Below, piece by piece: positions 1 through 9,509 of a stretch of 63,536 nt of DNA. Numbering within the stretch: position 1 is the first letter of the stretch; every line of letters begins with the position of its first letter. The stretch comes from Oligoflexia bacterium (GTDB lineage Bacteria > Bdellovibrionota > UBA1018), in assembly GCA_014376785.1 (NCBI GenBank), contig JACMQW010000059.1, positions 1-63,536 of the forward strand, written 5' to 3'. The position numbers and the translations under genes are program-made. The notes under the pieces are model-generated. The model was not told where the DNA came from and did no database searches. It saw only the letters and a list, made by a program, of their open reading frames with translations.

Positions 1-15
1 AATTTAGGGGAAAAT

Positions 16-2235
16 ATGAAAAATCAATTTTTGAAGAGCTCTGAACTCCAGTGCGCTAGCAGAATCCTGGCTCAAGTGGCTGCGATTCTCGCTCTGAGCT
101 CTTGCATCGGCTCCAGCGCAAAAGTACCGAACACCTCTAAAACTTTTTTATCTTTGAACGACTCCGCGCCGACCTCTGCCACCCTTTCCTTTCAGGCCGC
201 CATCGCTAATCTGACTTACCTTCCGCCGATCACCATTTCGCAGGGAGGAACTTATACCGGGAATTATCGAAGCCCCGATCGAAATACTCCCGCAATTAAC
301 ATCAACACGACGGCGCCCGTGATTATCGAGAACTGCAATCTTACTGGACCGGGCGATTTAATTCGCGCGGTGGGGAATGTCGACGTGATCATCCGTGGAT
401 GCAACGGATATGGAATCCCGGTTGCGAACGGCGAACCAGGCCGGTTCGCGAACTTCGCATCCGCAAAACGCGCCTGGGTTTTGAATAACTATTTCGAACT
501 GGTTGCCGAAGGCGCCTCGATTTACCAATTTTCAGGGGATGGAAGCCCGTCCCAATCCATCCGCATTCTGAATAACGTCGGTCGTAACATGACCAACCAA
601 GGCTTCGGGACTTTCATCGGCTTAAACCAAGTGCATAACGTCCCCAACATCGAAATCGCTTGGAACCAACTCATTAACGAGCCTAATAAAGGGTCTCAGG
701 GCGACTCCCTGAACGTTTACAACTCATCCGGGACCAGCTCGAGTCCGATTAATATTCACGACAACTATGTGCAGGGGTCCTATCCCGACGTGGTCACAGG
801 CAGCGACTTTACAGGAACCGGAATGACGACTGACGGAAGTGGAGATGGTGACTTTACGAAGCTCACTGCATTCGTAGATGCGCACCATAATACGTTTGTT
901 TCGAACTGTAACGCAGCGATGAACAACTCGAGTTCCCACGATGTCCATTTCCACGACAACCGCATGGTAACGTCTAGTGTGCTTCCCGATGGAACCAAAC
1001 TTAATTCCACTTGGGCAGCGACCGCTATTTTCAACGGCTACAGCGTCCCTGCAAACTGGATGTACAACAATGTTACCGACCATAACGTCATCGGTTACGT
1101 CCGCGCAGACGGCAATCGTGCGGACTATAGTCCCGGCGCCTGCGCGGGATGCGTGAATAACACCTTTCTGCCAAATCCAATTACCAGCAACACCGAAAAA
1201 AACGAGTGGTCCCTATTCAACCAAAAGTTAATCGAAGGCGGGATTCGAGTCGGTTCGAACGAACACTTCAACCGAGGAAACCAAGCTGCTGGAAACGGCA
1301 TTAATCCTTTTTGGCCAACCACAGTGGTCGTTGCCCCCGTTCCCTCTTCCGTTCCTATCCCTGCTCCCTCTTCGATGCCGACCTATACTCCCGCGGCCCC
1401 AGCTTCGATCTCGGGCATCGTGCTCATCAATGCCGGGGCAAACCTTCCTCAGCCTCTCAGCGGAGTCGCCGGAAGTTCTGCAACTCTGAGCGATGGAGCG
1501 ATCATCGACCTTACCAAGACCGGCAACGCCTTAAATGTTCGCGCGGATTGCGTGACTTGCGAAAGTGTTCTTTTCGAACTAGATCAGGGTGCAATTTCTC
1601 ACATTGAAAACGTCGCGCCCTATGCGCTCGCCAGCGACACCGGTGGAATTTACAACTCGTGGACTCCAACACTCGGAAACCACGTGTTAAAGATCACGCC
1701 TTATTCCGGAACGGCCGCCGGCGGAAATCCGGGCAACTCGACCGTCTTGCAATTCTCCGTCGTGAGGAATGTCATCACGCCTCCGCTACCCGCTCCCCAG
1801 CCGGGAAGCGTTCCACCAAGCGGAGCCATCCGCTTAGTTTCTAAAACGAGCGGTAAGTGCGCAGACGTTTACGGCGATTCCCGGGCAAACGGCGGAAACA
1901 TGGTCCAGTGGAGCTGCAACTCTCAATCAAACCAACTCTTCACGTTCCTACCCGCAGGAAATGGCCTTTACCAAATCAAAGTGAAGTCCAGTGGGAAGTG
2001 CCTCGACGTGTGGAATGCATCGGCCTCCACTGGGGCAGTCGTGAACCAATACGACTGCTCTGGACCTTCTCACTTAAATCAGCTGTTCTCGATCGGAACC
2101 AATAGCAGTGGAAATAAGACCCTCATCGCGGCTCACAGTAAAAAATGCATCGATGTCGGGAGCAGCTCCCTCAATGGTGAAAAAATTCAACAAGTGGATT
2201 GTGCTCTTCCGAGCCAGAGGGGATGGAGTTTCTAA
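16..2235 (+). CDS. Secreted beta-helix lipoprotein with C-terminal ricin-type lectin domain
   Basis: The 739-residue product starts with a lipoprotein signal (lipobox LSSC, Cys30). Residues about 60-420 are rich in Asn and short beta repeats (patterns such as 'RILNNV', 'IHDNYV', 'VHFHDNR') typical of right-handed parallel beta-helix proteins. A Pro/Ser linker (about 435-465) leads to an Ig-like domain (about 465-585, with 'ENVAPYAL'), often attached to secreted carbohydrate-active proteins. The last 135 residues are a ricin B-type beta-trefoil with three repeats of the 'GKCxDV...QxW' kind. It therefore probably binds polysaccharide at or outside the outer membrane. The beta-helix could be a lyase, but no catalytic residues are assigned. 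An AGGGG Shine-Dalgarno precedes the ATG. The next gene is a broken cyclase. Confidence 0.85.
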   Translation: MKNQFLKSSELQCASRILAQVAAILALSSCIGSSAKVPNTSKTFLSLNDSAPTSATLSFQAAIANLTYLPPITISQGGTYTGNYRSPDRNTPAININTTAPVIIENCNLTGPGDLIRAVGNVDVIIRGCNGYGIPVANGEPGRFANFASAKRAWVLNNYFELVAEGASIYQFSGDGSPSQSIRILNNVGRNMTNQGFGTFIGLNQVHNVPNIEIAWNQLINEPNKGSQGDSLNVYNSSGTSSSPINIHDNYVQGSYPDVVTGSDFTGTGMTTDGSGDGDFTKLTAFVDAHHNTFVSNCNAAMNNSSSHDVHFHDNRMVTSSVLPDGTKLNSTWAATAIFNGYSVPANWMYNNVTDHNVIGYVRADGNRADYSPGACAGCVNNTFLPNPITSNTEKNEWSLFNQKLIEGGIRVGSNEHFNRGNQAAGNGINPFWPTTVVVAPVPSSVPIPAPSSMPTYTPAAPASISGIVLINAGANLPQPLSGVAGSSATLSDGAIIDLTKTGNALNVRADCVTCESVLFELDQGAISHIENVAPYALASDTGGIYNSWTPTLGNHVLKITPYSGTAAGGNPGNSTVLQFSVVRNVITPPLPAPQPGSVPPSGAIRLVSKTSGKCADVYGDSRANGGNMVQWSCNSQSNQLFTFLPAGNGLYQIKVKSSGKCLDVWNASASTGAVVNQYDCSGPSHLNQLFSIGTNSSGNKTLIAAHSKKCIDVGSSSLNGEKIQQVDCALPSQRGWSF

Positions 2236-2335
2236 GATGGTCATTTATTAAATGATCGTGTGGGCTATTTGCCACTCTGTCGGTAAATTGGCTAGGCTTG
2301 ATCTTTCTCTTTCCAGCAAACAATCATTGATTCAA

Positions 2336-2363
2336 TTGACGGCATTCGCTAACTTTATAAGAT
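2336..2363 (+). promoter_or_regulatory. Possible sigma-70 promoter before the cyclase gene
   Basis: TTGACG at 2336-2341 is followed after 16 bases by TAAGAT at 2358-2363. If this is used, transcription would start near 2370, which favours ATG 2398 rather than ATG 2362 as the start of the cyclase reading frame. The match is modest and rests only on sequence. Confidence 0.3.
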
Positions 2364-2397
2364 GTCGCTAACGGCATTTGAAAGCACTTTTGAAATC

Positions 2398-3006
2398 ATG
2401 AATACCCCGCCGCCGGTTGCTTTTGAAACCACCGTTCTCATCTGCGACATTCGCGGATTCACTCGGCTTTTGCAGATCACAAATGCTGAAAAAGCATTCC
2501 GTTTTATCTAAATTTTTCTAGGAAAAATTTCTTCGGTGGTGAGTTCGAATGGTGGCCAAATTAATAATCTCACCGGCGATGGCTTTCTCGCTCATTTCGC
2601 ATTTGATGAAAACTTAAATGATCACGCCATCCGCGCTCTCAACTGCGCCATCGGAATTCGAGCCGCGGTGGAAGCTCTAAACTATGACCGACATTATGCC
2701 CGTGCTTCAACGATTTCGGTCGGAGTTGGGATTCATTCTGGCGAGGTTGCGGGCGGGTATGTAGGTCTGACCGGCATGAAGCCATTCCTCTTAATCGGCG
2801 ACACCATTAACGTCACCGCCCGAATCGAAAACCTTACCAAAGAATTTTCGGTCGACGTCCTATTTTCCGAAGCGACTCATTCTCTAATTAAGGGCCGATT
2901 TAAGTCGATGATTATGGCAAACCGCAAGGTGAAAGGTGTCAGTAAGAAATTAACTACTTACTGGCTCACCCCCGGATCAAAGCCCTACCCAATAGGGAAG
3001 GAATAA
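2398..3006 (+). pseudogene. Class III adenylate/guanylate cyclase, interrupted by one in-frame TAA
   Basis: The frame from ATG 2398 encodes a class III nucleotide cyclase catalytic domain. It keeps the first metal aspartate ('CDIRGFT'), the second ('TGDGFLAHF') and the transition-state motif ('IGDTINVTARIEN'). A single TAA at 2509-2511, inside the helix after the first metal site, splits it, and the frame on both sides is otherwise intact. A product starting at GTG 2536 (156 residues) would lack the first metal aspartate and should be inactive. The same frame is also open from ATG 2362. The gene ends two bases before the start of the next gene, so the two were one transcript. A sequencing error or a natural nonsense mutation are equally compatible with what is seen. 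Confidence 0.75.
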
Positions 3007-3008
3007 TA

Positions 3009-3335
3009 ATGAATAAAAGTATTTTGGATGAAAACCAACTTTTAACGGCGGACGCGATGGTATCTCTGGTGAGTCTCGCTTCGGATCTGAAATGCGAATG
3101 TCCGAAACATCTGGTGTCCTTGCTTTCTGAGGTTCGAGGTTTCACCGCACACGAAAGCCAATGCATCGCCAGTTCTGAAAAGGACCGAGATACTCACGAG
3201 TGGCTCCGCCAATCCTCGGTGAATATCGACCGGATGCTTTCCGGAACCATTGCCCAACTCGCTCGCCTCGAAGGAATGATCGACTCCGACAACGCCATCA
3301 TTCAGCACCCTTCCGCGCCCGACGGAGAAATTTGA
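3009..3335 (+). CDS. Small helical cytoplasmic protein of unknown function (CECPxHL motif)
   Basis: This 108-residue product has no signal peptide or membrane segment. It appears mostly helical and contains a short cysteine motif, 'KCECPKHL', at about residues 28-35. I have a vague memory of similar CECPxHL segments as C-terminal parts of MerR-like regulators, but cannot confirm this. The start is well supported by an AAGGA Shine-Dalgarno, and it begins two bases after the cyclase stop, so it was probably a functional partner of that cyclase. The function is unknown. Confidence 0.65.
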   Translation: MNKSILDENQLLTADAMVSLVSLASDLKCECPKHLVSLLSEVRGFTAHESQCIASSEKDRDTHEWLRQSSVNIDRMLSGTIAQLARLEGMIDSDNAIIQHPSAPDGEI

Positions 3336-3430
3336 TTCACAGCTATTTTCTATCGCCGAGCCCTTCCGTCAATTTTTCAGCGGATATTAATTTCATAATC
3401 ATCCGAATGAAAAACTGGTTAATATAAGAC

Positions 3431-5650
3431 GTGGGCAGAAAAACTTGGTCGTCGTTTGGAATCTTCGGTCTCGTCCCCCTGATATCGTTTGCCGGAATCA
3501 CTCCCGTCAATCAACGAGGAACGGACGCTTGCTTTTCGCTCATGCGGCCGAAGGCGCCCCACCTCGCCTATCGTCCGACTTTAGTCACCGATGCCCTCAC
3601 CACTTCATCCGAAGTCGATCGACTAGTCGAGAAAGTCGAAAACGAAATATCGTCACGCACGGGACAACAGCTCCGCATTCGAGCGCGAAATGATCAGGGC
3701 GAGGAAACGACGTTTACCGCTCTAAAATCAGATTTTGATGGCGCTCATGCGCGCGTGGCAAAGACGCCAAGTATCGCTACCCCGCCCGGAGGTCGAATCC
3801 TCAAGCAGGTCCAATTCGGTTATTTAAAAAGTGACGGCTTCCGCGCGGTTGTTCCTCTACAGTACCTCGTTTTAAATTCAGAGAATCAGGTCCTGGAGTA
3901 TGGTGCCGGAAGCGACAATGCTCTCAGTGCTTTTCACCAAAACCTCATCGGCCGAGCGCTCAGCAAGGCTGAACTGAAACGCATTGAAGACCTCAATGGA
4001 AAGTTGCTCTCAGATTTGCGGGCCGATCCTGCCGCCCGCGCGAAACTCCGAGAATTTGCGAAATCCCGAGGATGGAATCTGAAAACCCTAGAGCCGATGC
4101 TTGAACGTTCCGGGCTCGCGTACTTTGATGCCGAACATTTTAACCTCCATGAGTGGCGAAAGAAAAACGGATATTCCATTAAAGAAATGCGAGACGCAGG
4201 TTGGATGAAGATCTCATTCAACAGCGCAGGAGAACCCTCATTTTCCGTAGACCGAATCGATGGAATTCGTATTCCTTATCACACGAAAAACGGCCGAATT
4301 CCGATCTGGAGAACCAGAAATACGGGCCACCGCTTTCCAAAGCTTCCTAAGTACCTCGGATGGCCGACGGACCGAGCGATCGACCGAGAATTCTCGGTCG
4401 CAGAAAAACTCTACCAATCGGAACTTTTGGAGGGCGCGCGCGGAAAAACCGTGGTCATCACCGAAGGTGAATTTAAGTGCCTCATCGCAACGCAGGAAAC
4501 CGGAGTCATCACCGTCGGAATTCCAGGAATCTCGCAGTTCGACTCCGATATCGCGAGCGCATTAATCGACTCAGGCGCTAGTGAATTTGTGGTGATTCTC
4601 GATCGGGATGCTAAAGGAAAAGCGCTCCTGCGCACGGACGGAATCAGCGACAGCGAACGAGCCGCTTATCAGATTGCCAAATCGCTCGAGACCGCAGCGC
4701 TTGCTCAAAAGCAAAACCACATTAAAATAAGAATTGGATTACTCCCTCCGGGACCCGCTGGCGAAAAACTCGGGATCGATGACCTGATTCTGAAAGTGGG
4801 ACCAAAGCCCTTTTTGGACACGATCAAATCGGCCGAATCCTCTTCAGATTACGCAAAAAATCTGGGGCTCGATGAAAACTTCATGGAACTCGCCCGGCGT
4901 CGAAGCATCAGTCGAAAAGCGTTAGGCGAAATTCAAGCCTTGCGAGAGAAAGCACCCTTGACCCCAGCGATGAGTCAGACCGCGTCGACTTTGCGTTTTT
5001 TAAATAAAGAACTCGATCGGACTTTCCTGACCTACCTCGATCATGAATTTTCTGGAGCAAGGTCGCTTAGCCAAGTGGATGCGAGATACGGATCGATTTC
5101 CTCTATTTCTGAAGTTCCGAATGGAAGAAAAAAGACGCTGACCCGCGGTGCGGAGAACGCTCCAGTGAAAGTGGGAAAATCTTACGTGGATGTCGAGAGC
5201 TTCACCGGTGATTTAGCTTTTCTCGATTATGCCACGATCGAAGCGAAGGGCGAGCGGTGCTTCCCCGTTCCCTGTGGCACCACGCCTTACACAACAGCCG
5301 ACCTGAGAGAGGCCTTCTCAAGTGGAAACCTCAGTGGATCTCTCGCCTCCGATTTCGAACAAGGTCTGAAACTAGCAGATGAAAATGGCTTTGTTCCGCA
5401 AAGTTTCCAAGATTATCTCACGGTTCTTTCGGCCGGCCACGTCTCGGAAATTTTTCCTGCCGAAGAATATGGATATGTTTTCGAAGGACAACTGAAAGAC
5501 TCAGGCCGCGCGGCCCACCTTCCGCTTTTCATCGCGAAAAAAGACAGCGGGCGCGCGGTTGCATTCATTCGGATGCACACAGAGGAAGCATCGACTTCAA
5601 ATTCTCGAAAGCAGTTCGAAGAAATCTACCAATGGATCCGGGAGCGCTAA
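3431..5650 (+). CDS. Toprim (DUF3854-like) domain protein with an apparent signal peptide
   Basis: This is a 739-residue protein with a GTG start. Residues about 280-470 resemble the DUF3854/Toprim fold of primase-like proteins: 'IPYHTKNGRIPIWR', then 'VVITEGEFK' with the Toprim glutamate E345, then 'ILDRDAKG' with the DxD pair D391/D393. The flanking regions (1-270 and 500-739) are not recognised. The N-terminus has a positively charged start and a hydrophobic stretch (about residues 7-21) ending in 'SFAG', like a signal peptide, which is odd for a nucleic-acid enzyme. It overlaps the convergent methyltransferase by four bases. No helicase or replication gene is nearby, so plasmid origin is not supported. 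The Toprim assignment is fairly firm; export and function are inferred. Confidence 0.7.
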   Translation: MGRKTWSSFGIFGLVPLISFAGITPVNQRGTDACFSLMRPKAPHLAYRPTLVTDALTTSSEVDRLVEKVENEISSRTGQQLRIRARNDQGEETTFTALKSDFDGAHARVAKTPSIATPPGGRILKQVQFGYLKSDGFRAVVPLQYLVLNSENQVLEYGAGSDNALSAFHQNLIGRALSKAELKRIEDLNGKLLSDLRADPAARAKLREFAKSRGWNLKTLEPMLERSGLAYFDAEHFNLHEWRKKNGYSIKEMRDAGWMKISFNSAGEPSFSVDRIDGIRIPYHTKNGRIPIWRTRNTGHRFPKLPKYLGWPTDRAIDREFSVAEKLYQSELLEGARGKTVVITEGEFKCLIATQETGVITVGIPGISQFDSDIASALIDSGASEFVVILDRDAKGKALLRTDGISDSERAAYQIAKSLETAALAQKQNHIKIRIGLLPPGPAGEKLGIDDLILKVGPKPFLDTIKSAESSSDYAKNLGLDENFMELARRRSISRKALGEIQALREKAPLTPAMSQTASTLRFLNKELDRTFLTYLDHEFSGARSLSQVDARYGSISSISEVPNGRKKTLTRGAENAPVKVGKSYVDVESFTGDLAFLDYATIEAKGERCFPVPCGTTPYTTADLREAFSSGNLSGSLASDFEQGLKLADENGFVPQSFQDYLTVLSAGHVSEIFPAEEYGYVFEGQLKDSGRAAHLPLFIAKKDSGRAVAFIRMHTEEASTSNSRKQFEEIYQWIRER

Positions 5651-6411
5651 CCTTCCGCTTTCCAACCGATGTAGATCGGATGGGACGATTCAAATCGCCG
5701 AAAAAGGCTTCCTTCCATATCTCCGTAAACAGTGATGTTTCGAAGGCCGCACTTGGCCATCATTTCTATTATCTCTTTTTTTGAATAGAGACGGGTTTCA
5801 TGCTCATAAAAGTGCGCCCTGCCCGTCGCCTTGATGGCGTAGACTGAATGAGACTTTATTCTTTTCGACCGATCATCGTAAGTACGGTGCTCGGTCCACA
5901 CGTCTTTCTTCGTCTCCCTCCACTCAAACGGCTGGAAAACATTGAGAAGCCATTCCCGATTGACGAGGTGAATGGCTATCCGTCCCCCCGGCTTCAGGGC
6001 ATTCACCATTTCTCGCATGACTTTAAGATTCTTCGACTCGCTTGAGAAATAGCCAAAGCTTGTGAAGAGGTTCGTCACGACATCGAACTGGTTTCGGTAA
6101 GCAGCGAGATCGATCATATTGCCCACTCGAAAAAGAGGTCCAGAGTTTCGTTTGGCTCTCGCTATGAGTTCCTTCGAAAGATCGAGCCCGGTGACTTCTA
6201 CTCCTCGCCGAGAAAAAATCCGGGAGTGACGGCCAGTTCCGCAAGGCACATCGAGAAGCTTTTCGCCCTTTCGTAAGTTGAGTGCGAGGGAAAGAAACTC
6301 GACTTCACGCCGGGCTAGCTGGTGGTATTCGGGCGAATCGATCGTGCGCTCTGCAAACACATCGTCGTACATCCGCTCCTGCCAACCATCGCCAACCAGA
6401 CTTTTCTTCAT
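5647..6411 (-). CDS. Class I SAM-dependent methyltransferase
   Basis: The 254-residue protein has the glycine-rich SAM-binding motif 'LLDVPCGTGRHS' (residues 53-63) and the acidic end of strand 2, 'VTGLDLS' (D77). It should transfer a methyl group from S-adenosylmethionine to a small molecule or tRNA-like substrate; the sequence does not tell which. It is soluble, with no signal peptide. The gene stands alone, convergent with the Toprim gene and followed upstream by a 364-base gap, so context gives no substrate clue. Confidence 0.85.
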   Translation of the reverse strand: MKKSLVGDGWQERMYDDVFAERTIDSPEYHQLARREVEFLSLALNLRKGEKLLDVPCGTGRHSRIFSRRGVEVTGLDLSKELIARAKRNSGPLFRVGNMIDLAAYRNQFDVVTNLFTSFGYFSSESKNLKVMREMVNALKPGGRIAIHLVNREWLLNVFQPFEWRETKKDVWTEHRTYDDRSKRIKSHSVYAIKATGRAHFYEHETRLYSKKEIIEMMAKCGLRNITVYGDMEGSLFRRFESSHPIYIGWKAEG

Positions 6412-6775
6412 CGCTGGAAAATAACATACTCATTCAGGGAGTGCGCGCGAGTAAGCAGCCGCCGCAACTTCTTCTTCTCGAACACGAACTAGGTAAATCG
6501 CGTTCATGAGAACGTGAAAATGCAATTCTGTGGCTCGAGGATAAAGGCACAAAATGATGCAACGCAACCAGTTTGACTATAGGAGTTTTGATCTCTCTTA
6601 GGAGCGATTTCAATGCAGATACTGATAAACACCCCCCCGCCGAGCGCTTACCCTTTGGGAAAATTGCCCGATCTGCATTTTTCTACTCTCTTAGTGTGCA
6701 GCTAAGCCTATTCAGCGCAGGCCCCCGGTTAAAATCTCGCTTTGAAAAGAGAGCGGCATCGTAGAAAGTGCCCTC
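6412..6775. other. Noncoding gap between divergent genes
   Basis: These 364 bases lie between the leftward methyltransferase and the rightward glycosidase and should hold both promoters. Short open frames here have no Shine-Dalgarno sequence and no recognisable product. I see no clear terminator or structured RNA. Confidence 0.4.
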
Positions 6776-7918
6776 ATGATCGGTCAACAATTTACGAAAA
6801 GACTCCTTGGGCGAACTCTCCTGAGATGCGTGCTCTTAGTTGCGTTCACGTTCACGGCTAGCGCGATCGCCGGATCCTGGTCGCCCAAGCAAGCGGCCGA
6901 GTGGTACGAAGCCCAGCCTTGGCTGGTCGGAAGTAACTTTCTTCCCTCGGACGCGGAAAATGCTCTGGAGATGTGGCAAGCCGAAACGTTTAATGCAAAA
7001 GAGATCGACCGTGAACTCGCGTGGGCTGAAACATTAGGAATGACCACGATGCGGGTCTTCCTCCACGACCTGGCATTTAAAAAAGATCCGCGTGGTTTTC
7101 TGAGTCGAGTGGATGCATTCCTCGCCATCGCCGCCCGACATCACATTAAGCCGATGCTCGTCTTCTTCGACTCGTGCTGGGACCCTGAACCTAAAGTCGG
7201 AAAACAACTCCCGCCGCGAATCGGCGTCCATAACTCTCGGTGGGTGCAAAGCCCAGGTCTCCCCGCCCTCGCAGATTTAAATCAGCACGCGCGCTTACGC
7301 AAGTATGTGAAGGCCGTCGTCCGGGCATTCGGTTCCGATCCACGTGTCTTAGCTTGGGACGTTTGGAATGAGCCGGATAATCTGAATAACGGAAGTTACA
7401 ACGACCCCCGCTGGAAGCTCGAAGCAGTCCGCACCCTCCTTCCGCAAGTTTTTTCCTGGGCTCGCTCCGAGCATCCTACCCAGCCGCTCACCAGTGCGGT
7501 TTGGAATGGCGACTGGTCGAGTGCCGGCCGCCTGAACCCGATCGAACGCATCCAACTCAGCGAATCGGACATCGTCACGTTTCATAATTATGGGAAAACT
7601 TCCGATTTCTCCCAAAAACTGGCGTGGTTAAAGCGACTGCACCTTCCGGTGATTTGTACCGAATACATGGCCAGACCGCTTGGCAGCACTTTTCAGAAAA
7701 TCCTCCCTATCGCGAAAAATGAACGCGTGGGGATGATGAACTGGGGTTTTGTTGCCGGAAAAAGCCAAACCTATATTCCTTGGGACTCTTGGCAAAAGCC
7801 CTACCCGCCCGAAGGTCCGAAGGTTTGGTTCCACGACATCTTCTATCCGAATGGTAAACCTTACCGAGTGGACGAAACAGACTTCATTCGTTCGATGACC
7901 GGTCCAAAGTTTCGGTAG
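6776..7918 (+). CDS. Secreted clan GH-A glycoside hydrolase (GH5-like cellulase/mannanase)
   Basis: The protein of 380 residues has a signal peptide (hydrophobic 14-30, 'ASAIAG'). The mature part is a TIM-barrel glycosidase with the clan GH-A signature: the acid/base glutamate in 'DVWNEPD' (E199) and the nucleophile in 'VICTEYMARP' (E296), plus 'FHNYG' (H270, Y272) typical of GH5. It should hydrolyse a beta-linked polysaccharide in the periplasm or outside the cell. The exact substrate cannot be read from sequence. Its 3' end overlaps the remnant of a convergent HAD gene by about 35 bases. The lectin lipoprotein at the start of the window is another carbohydrate-related secreted protein nearby. 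Confidence 0.85.
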   Translation: MIGQQFTKRLLGRTLLRCVLLVAFTFTASAIAGSWSPKQAAEWYEAQPWLVGSNFLPSDAENALEMWQAETFNAKEIDRELAWAETLGMTTMRVFLHDLAFKKDPRGFLSRVDAFLAIAARHHIKPMLVFFDSCWDPEPKVGKQLPPRIGVHNSRWVQSPGLPALADLNQHARLRKYVKAVVRAFGSDPRVLAWDVWNEPDNLNNGSYNDPRWKLEAVRTLLPQVFSWARSEHPTQPLTSAVWNGDWSSAGRLNPIERIQLSESDIVTFHNYGKTSDFSQKLAWLKRLHLPVICTEYMARPLGSTFQKILPIAKNERVGMMNWGFVAGKSQTYIPWDSWQKPYPPEGPKVWFHDIFYPNGKPYRVDETDFIRSMTGPKFR

Positions 7919-8366
7919 GAGCGGAAGCTCCCCCATTTCTTTCGACTTTCACCCAAGCCATTCCCGCAGCGCTTGCCGCTTGAATTCCCATTTCGCCATC
8001 CTCGAACACGAGGCAATCCTCGGGACGAACTCCAAGGAATTTTGCGGCGAGCAGAAAAGAGTCGGGATGCGGCTTGCCTCTCTCCGTATCATCCCCGCCG
8101 ACTATGATTTGAAAAAGATCTCGTAGCCCGAGCAACTCGAGAGAGTGGATGACGGATTCCCTCGGACTTCCGGATACCACGCCGAGTGGAATTTCTCCGT
8201 GCATGAGTTTTGCGTGGGCAACCACGCCTGCGATCGGGCGAACTTCGGGGAGTCGTTTCAAATACGACACTTCTTTTCGCGCAATAATGGTGTCAGCCGA
8301 CATCTCTAAACCATGCTTCAAATTCAACAGTCGAACCGTTTCCGGCAGCGACAGTTCGTCGATCGC
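7884..8366 (-). pseudogene. HAD-family phosphatase, 5' end missing
   Basis: The reading frame gives the C-terminal two thirds of a beta-phosphoglucomutase-like HAD hydrolase: the cap region, motif II ('GVVSGSPRES'), motif III lysine ('RGKPHPDS') and motif IV ('LVFEDGEMG'). The N-terminal DxDxT nucleophile segment, needed for catalysis, is absent. Homology fades just before a TGA at 8367-8369, and no HAD-like sequence is found upstream before selU ends. The only start in the open part is TTG 8327 (147 residues). This looks like a 5' deletion of about 60-70 codons rather than a functional gene. It lies downstream of selU on the same strand. Confidence 0.7.
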
Positions 8367-8507
8367 TCATACCCTAACGGGACATATCGGCCCTGGCCTT
8401 ATTTCAGGAGCTCTTGTTTTTGCAAGCCTGGCTTGGTTCGGTAAATTAATTTTAAAAAGGAAGCTGCCAGAACTTGCGACACGATTGCATTCTTTTCGAA
8501 AAATCGG

Positions 8508-9509
8508 CTAATTCGAGCGTTTGTAAAGTGGATCGTAATAGTAAATAAGGATCTTCCGAATCCATTCGCGGTTCGAAGCGAATCCACCTCCCCCGGTGAA
8601 TGCTTTTTCCGATTCGGAAATATCCCCTAAAATTTCTCGCGTGCGCAAATCCCCAAGCTTCCTCGAAATCGCCACGACGGCCGCGCGAAACTCATCAAAG
8701 CGGCGAACATCATGCGCGCGTCCAAGCGCGGAATCCAAAACGTAATCTTGGAAAATATTTTCTACGCGAGTTTCGAAATCGACCTGGATAGGGAGACGTG
8801 GACTTTCCCGCATTTTCTTGAAGAAAGGCGCCGGAATGGAACGCTTCCCGATCATTCTACTTTCGTCTTCGACCAGCACTCTTCCCAGGTCTGAGGGCAG
8901 TTTTAAAATTTCCAAAGCCAAGCCGTGTTCAAAATCGATTTGCGTGGGTTGCGAACGTTCGAAAGCTCCGAAGGCGGAGCCTCGGTGAGCGGCGATCCCC
9001 TCCAGATCGAGAAAGGGCCTACCCTGAGAAGCTAAAAATTTGGTTTTTCCAGATCCGGTCGGACCCGTAACGACTTCAAGTTCCAGATGGGGAGAACGCG
9101 TATCGATCACTGAGAGGAGAAACTTCCTGAGCGCTTTATAACCGCCCGGAACGAGTGGACGATCGATGCCTTGCTCGAGTAACCAACTTTGGGTGATTTG
9201 AGAACGAAGGCCGCCCCTGAAACAGAGTAAGATGGCATTTGGATACTTCTCAATCTCTGCGCGCCAGGCCTGCACCCGAGCCTCTCGGACATTCCCACTC
9301 ACGAGTTTGTGTCCGAGATTTATAGCCTCCGCTTGACCTTCTTCGCGGTAGGCTGTTCCGACAAGGTGTCGCTCCCGGTCGTTTAAAATCGGCAAATTCA
9401 CTGATCCGGGAATGGATCCCTGAATAAATTCGATCGGTGCTCGCACGTCGATAAAACGAGCTCCATTAATTAAATGATGGCTCCAATCAGTTTCGGAATA
9501 GAGGTTCAT
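8508..9509 (-). CDS. selU: tRNA 2-selenouridine synthase (SelU/MnmH)
   Basis: This 333-residue protein is a two-domain enzyme: an N-terminal rhodanese domain (about 1-135) with catalytic Cys96 in 'LLCFRGGLRS', and a C-terminal P-loop domain starting with 'GPTGSGKT' (149-156). This is the architecture of YbbB/SelU, which replaces sulfur by selenium at the wobble uridine of tRNAs for Lys, Glu and Gln, using selenophosphate and going through a geranylated intermediate. Its start overlaps the stop of selD by four bases (ATGA), so the selenium donor and the enzyme that uses it are translationally coupled. Length is usual for the family. Confidence 0.95.
   Translation of the reverse strand: MNLYSETDWSHHLINGARFIDVRAPIEFIQGSIPGSVNLPILNDRERHLVGTAYREEGQAEAINLGHKLVSGNVREARVQAWRAEIEKYPNAILLCFRGGLRSQITQSWLLEQGIDRPLVPGGYKALRKFLLSVIDTRSPHLELEVVTGPTGSGKTKFLASQGRPFLDLEGIAAHRGSAFGAFERSQPTQIDFEHGLALEILKLPSDLGRVLVEDESRMIGKRSIPAPFFKKMRESPRLPIQVDFETRVENIFQDYVLDSALGRAHDVRRFDEFRAAVVAISRKLGDLRTREILGDISESEKAFTGGGGFASNREWIRKILIYYYDPLYKRSN

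Noticed and set aside
2241..2255. Hairpin TCATTTATTAAATGA after the lectin lipoprotein as a terminator
   Set aside because: Short, AT-only stem with no T-run behind it.
3431..5650. Toprim gene as evidence of a plasmid or phage replication module
   Set aside because: No helicase, integrase or capsid genes around it, the neighbours are ordinary chromosomal genes, and it has a signal-like N-terminus.
6573..6764. A 63-codon frame before the glycosidase gene
   Set aside because: No ribosome site, no signal or domain, and it sits in what is likely promoter DNA.
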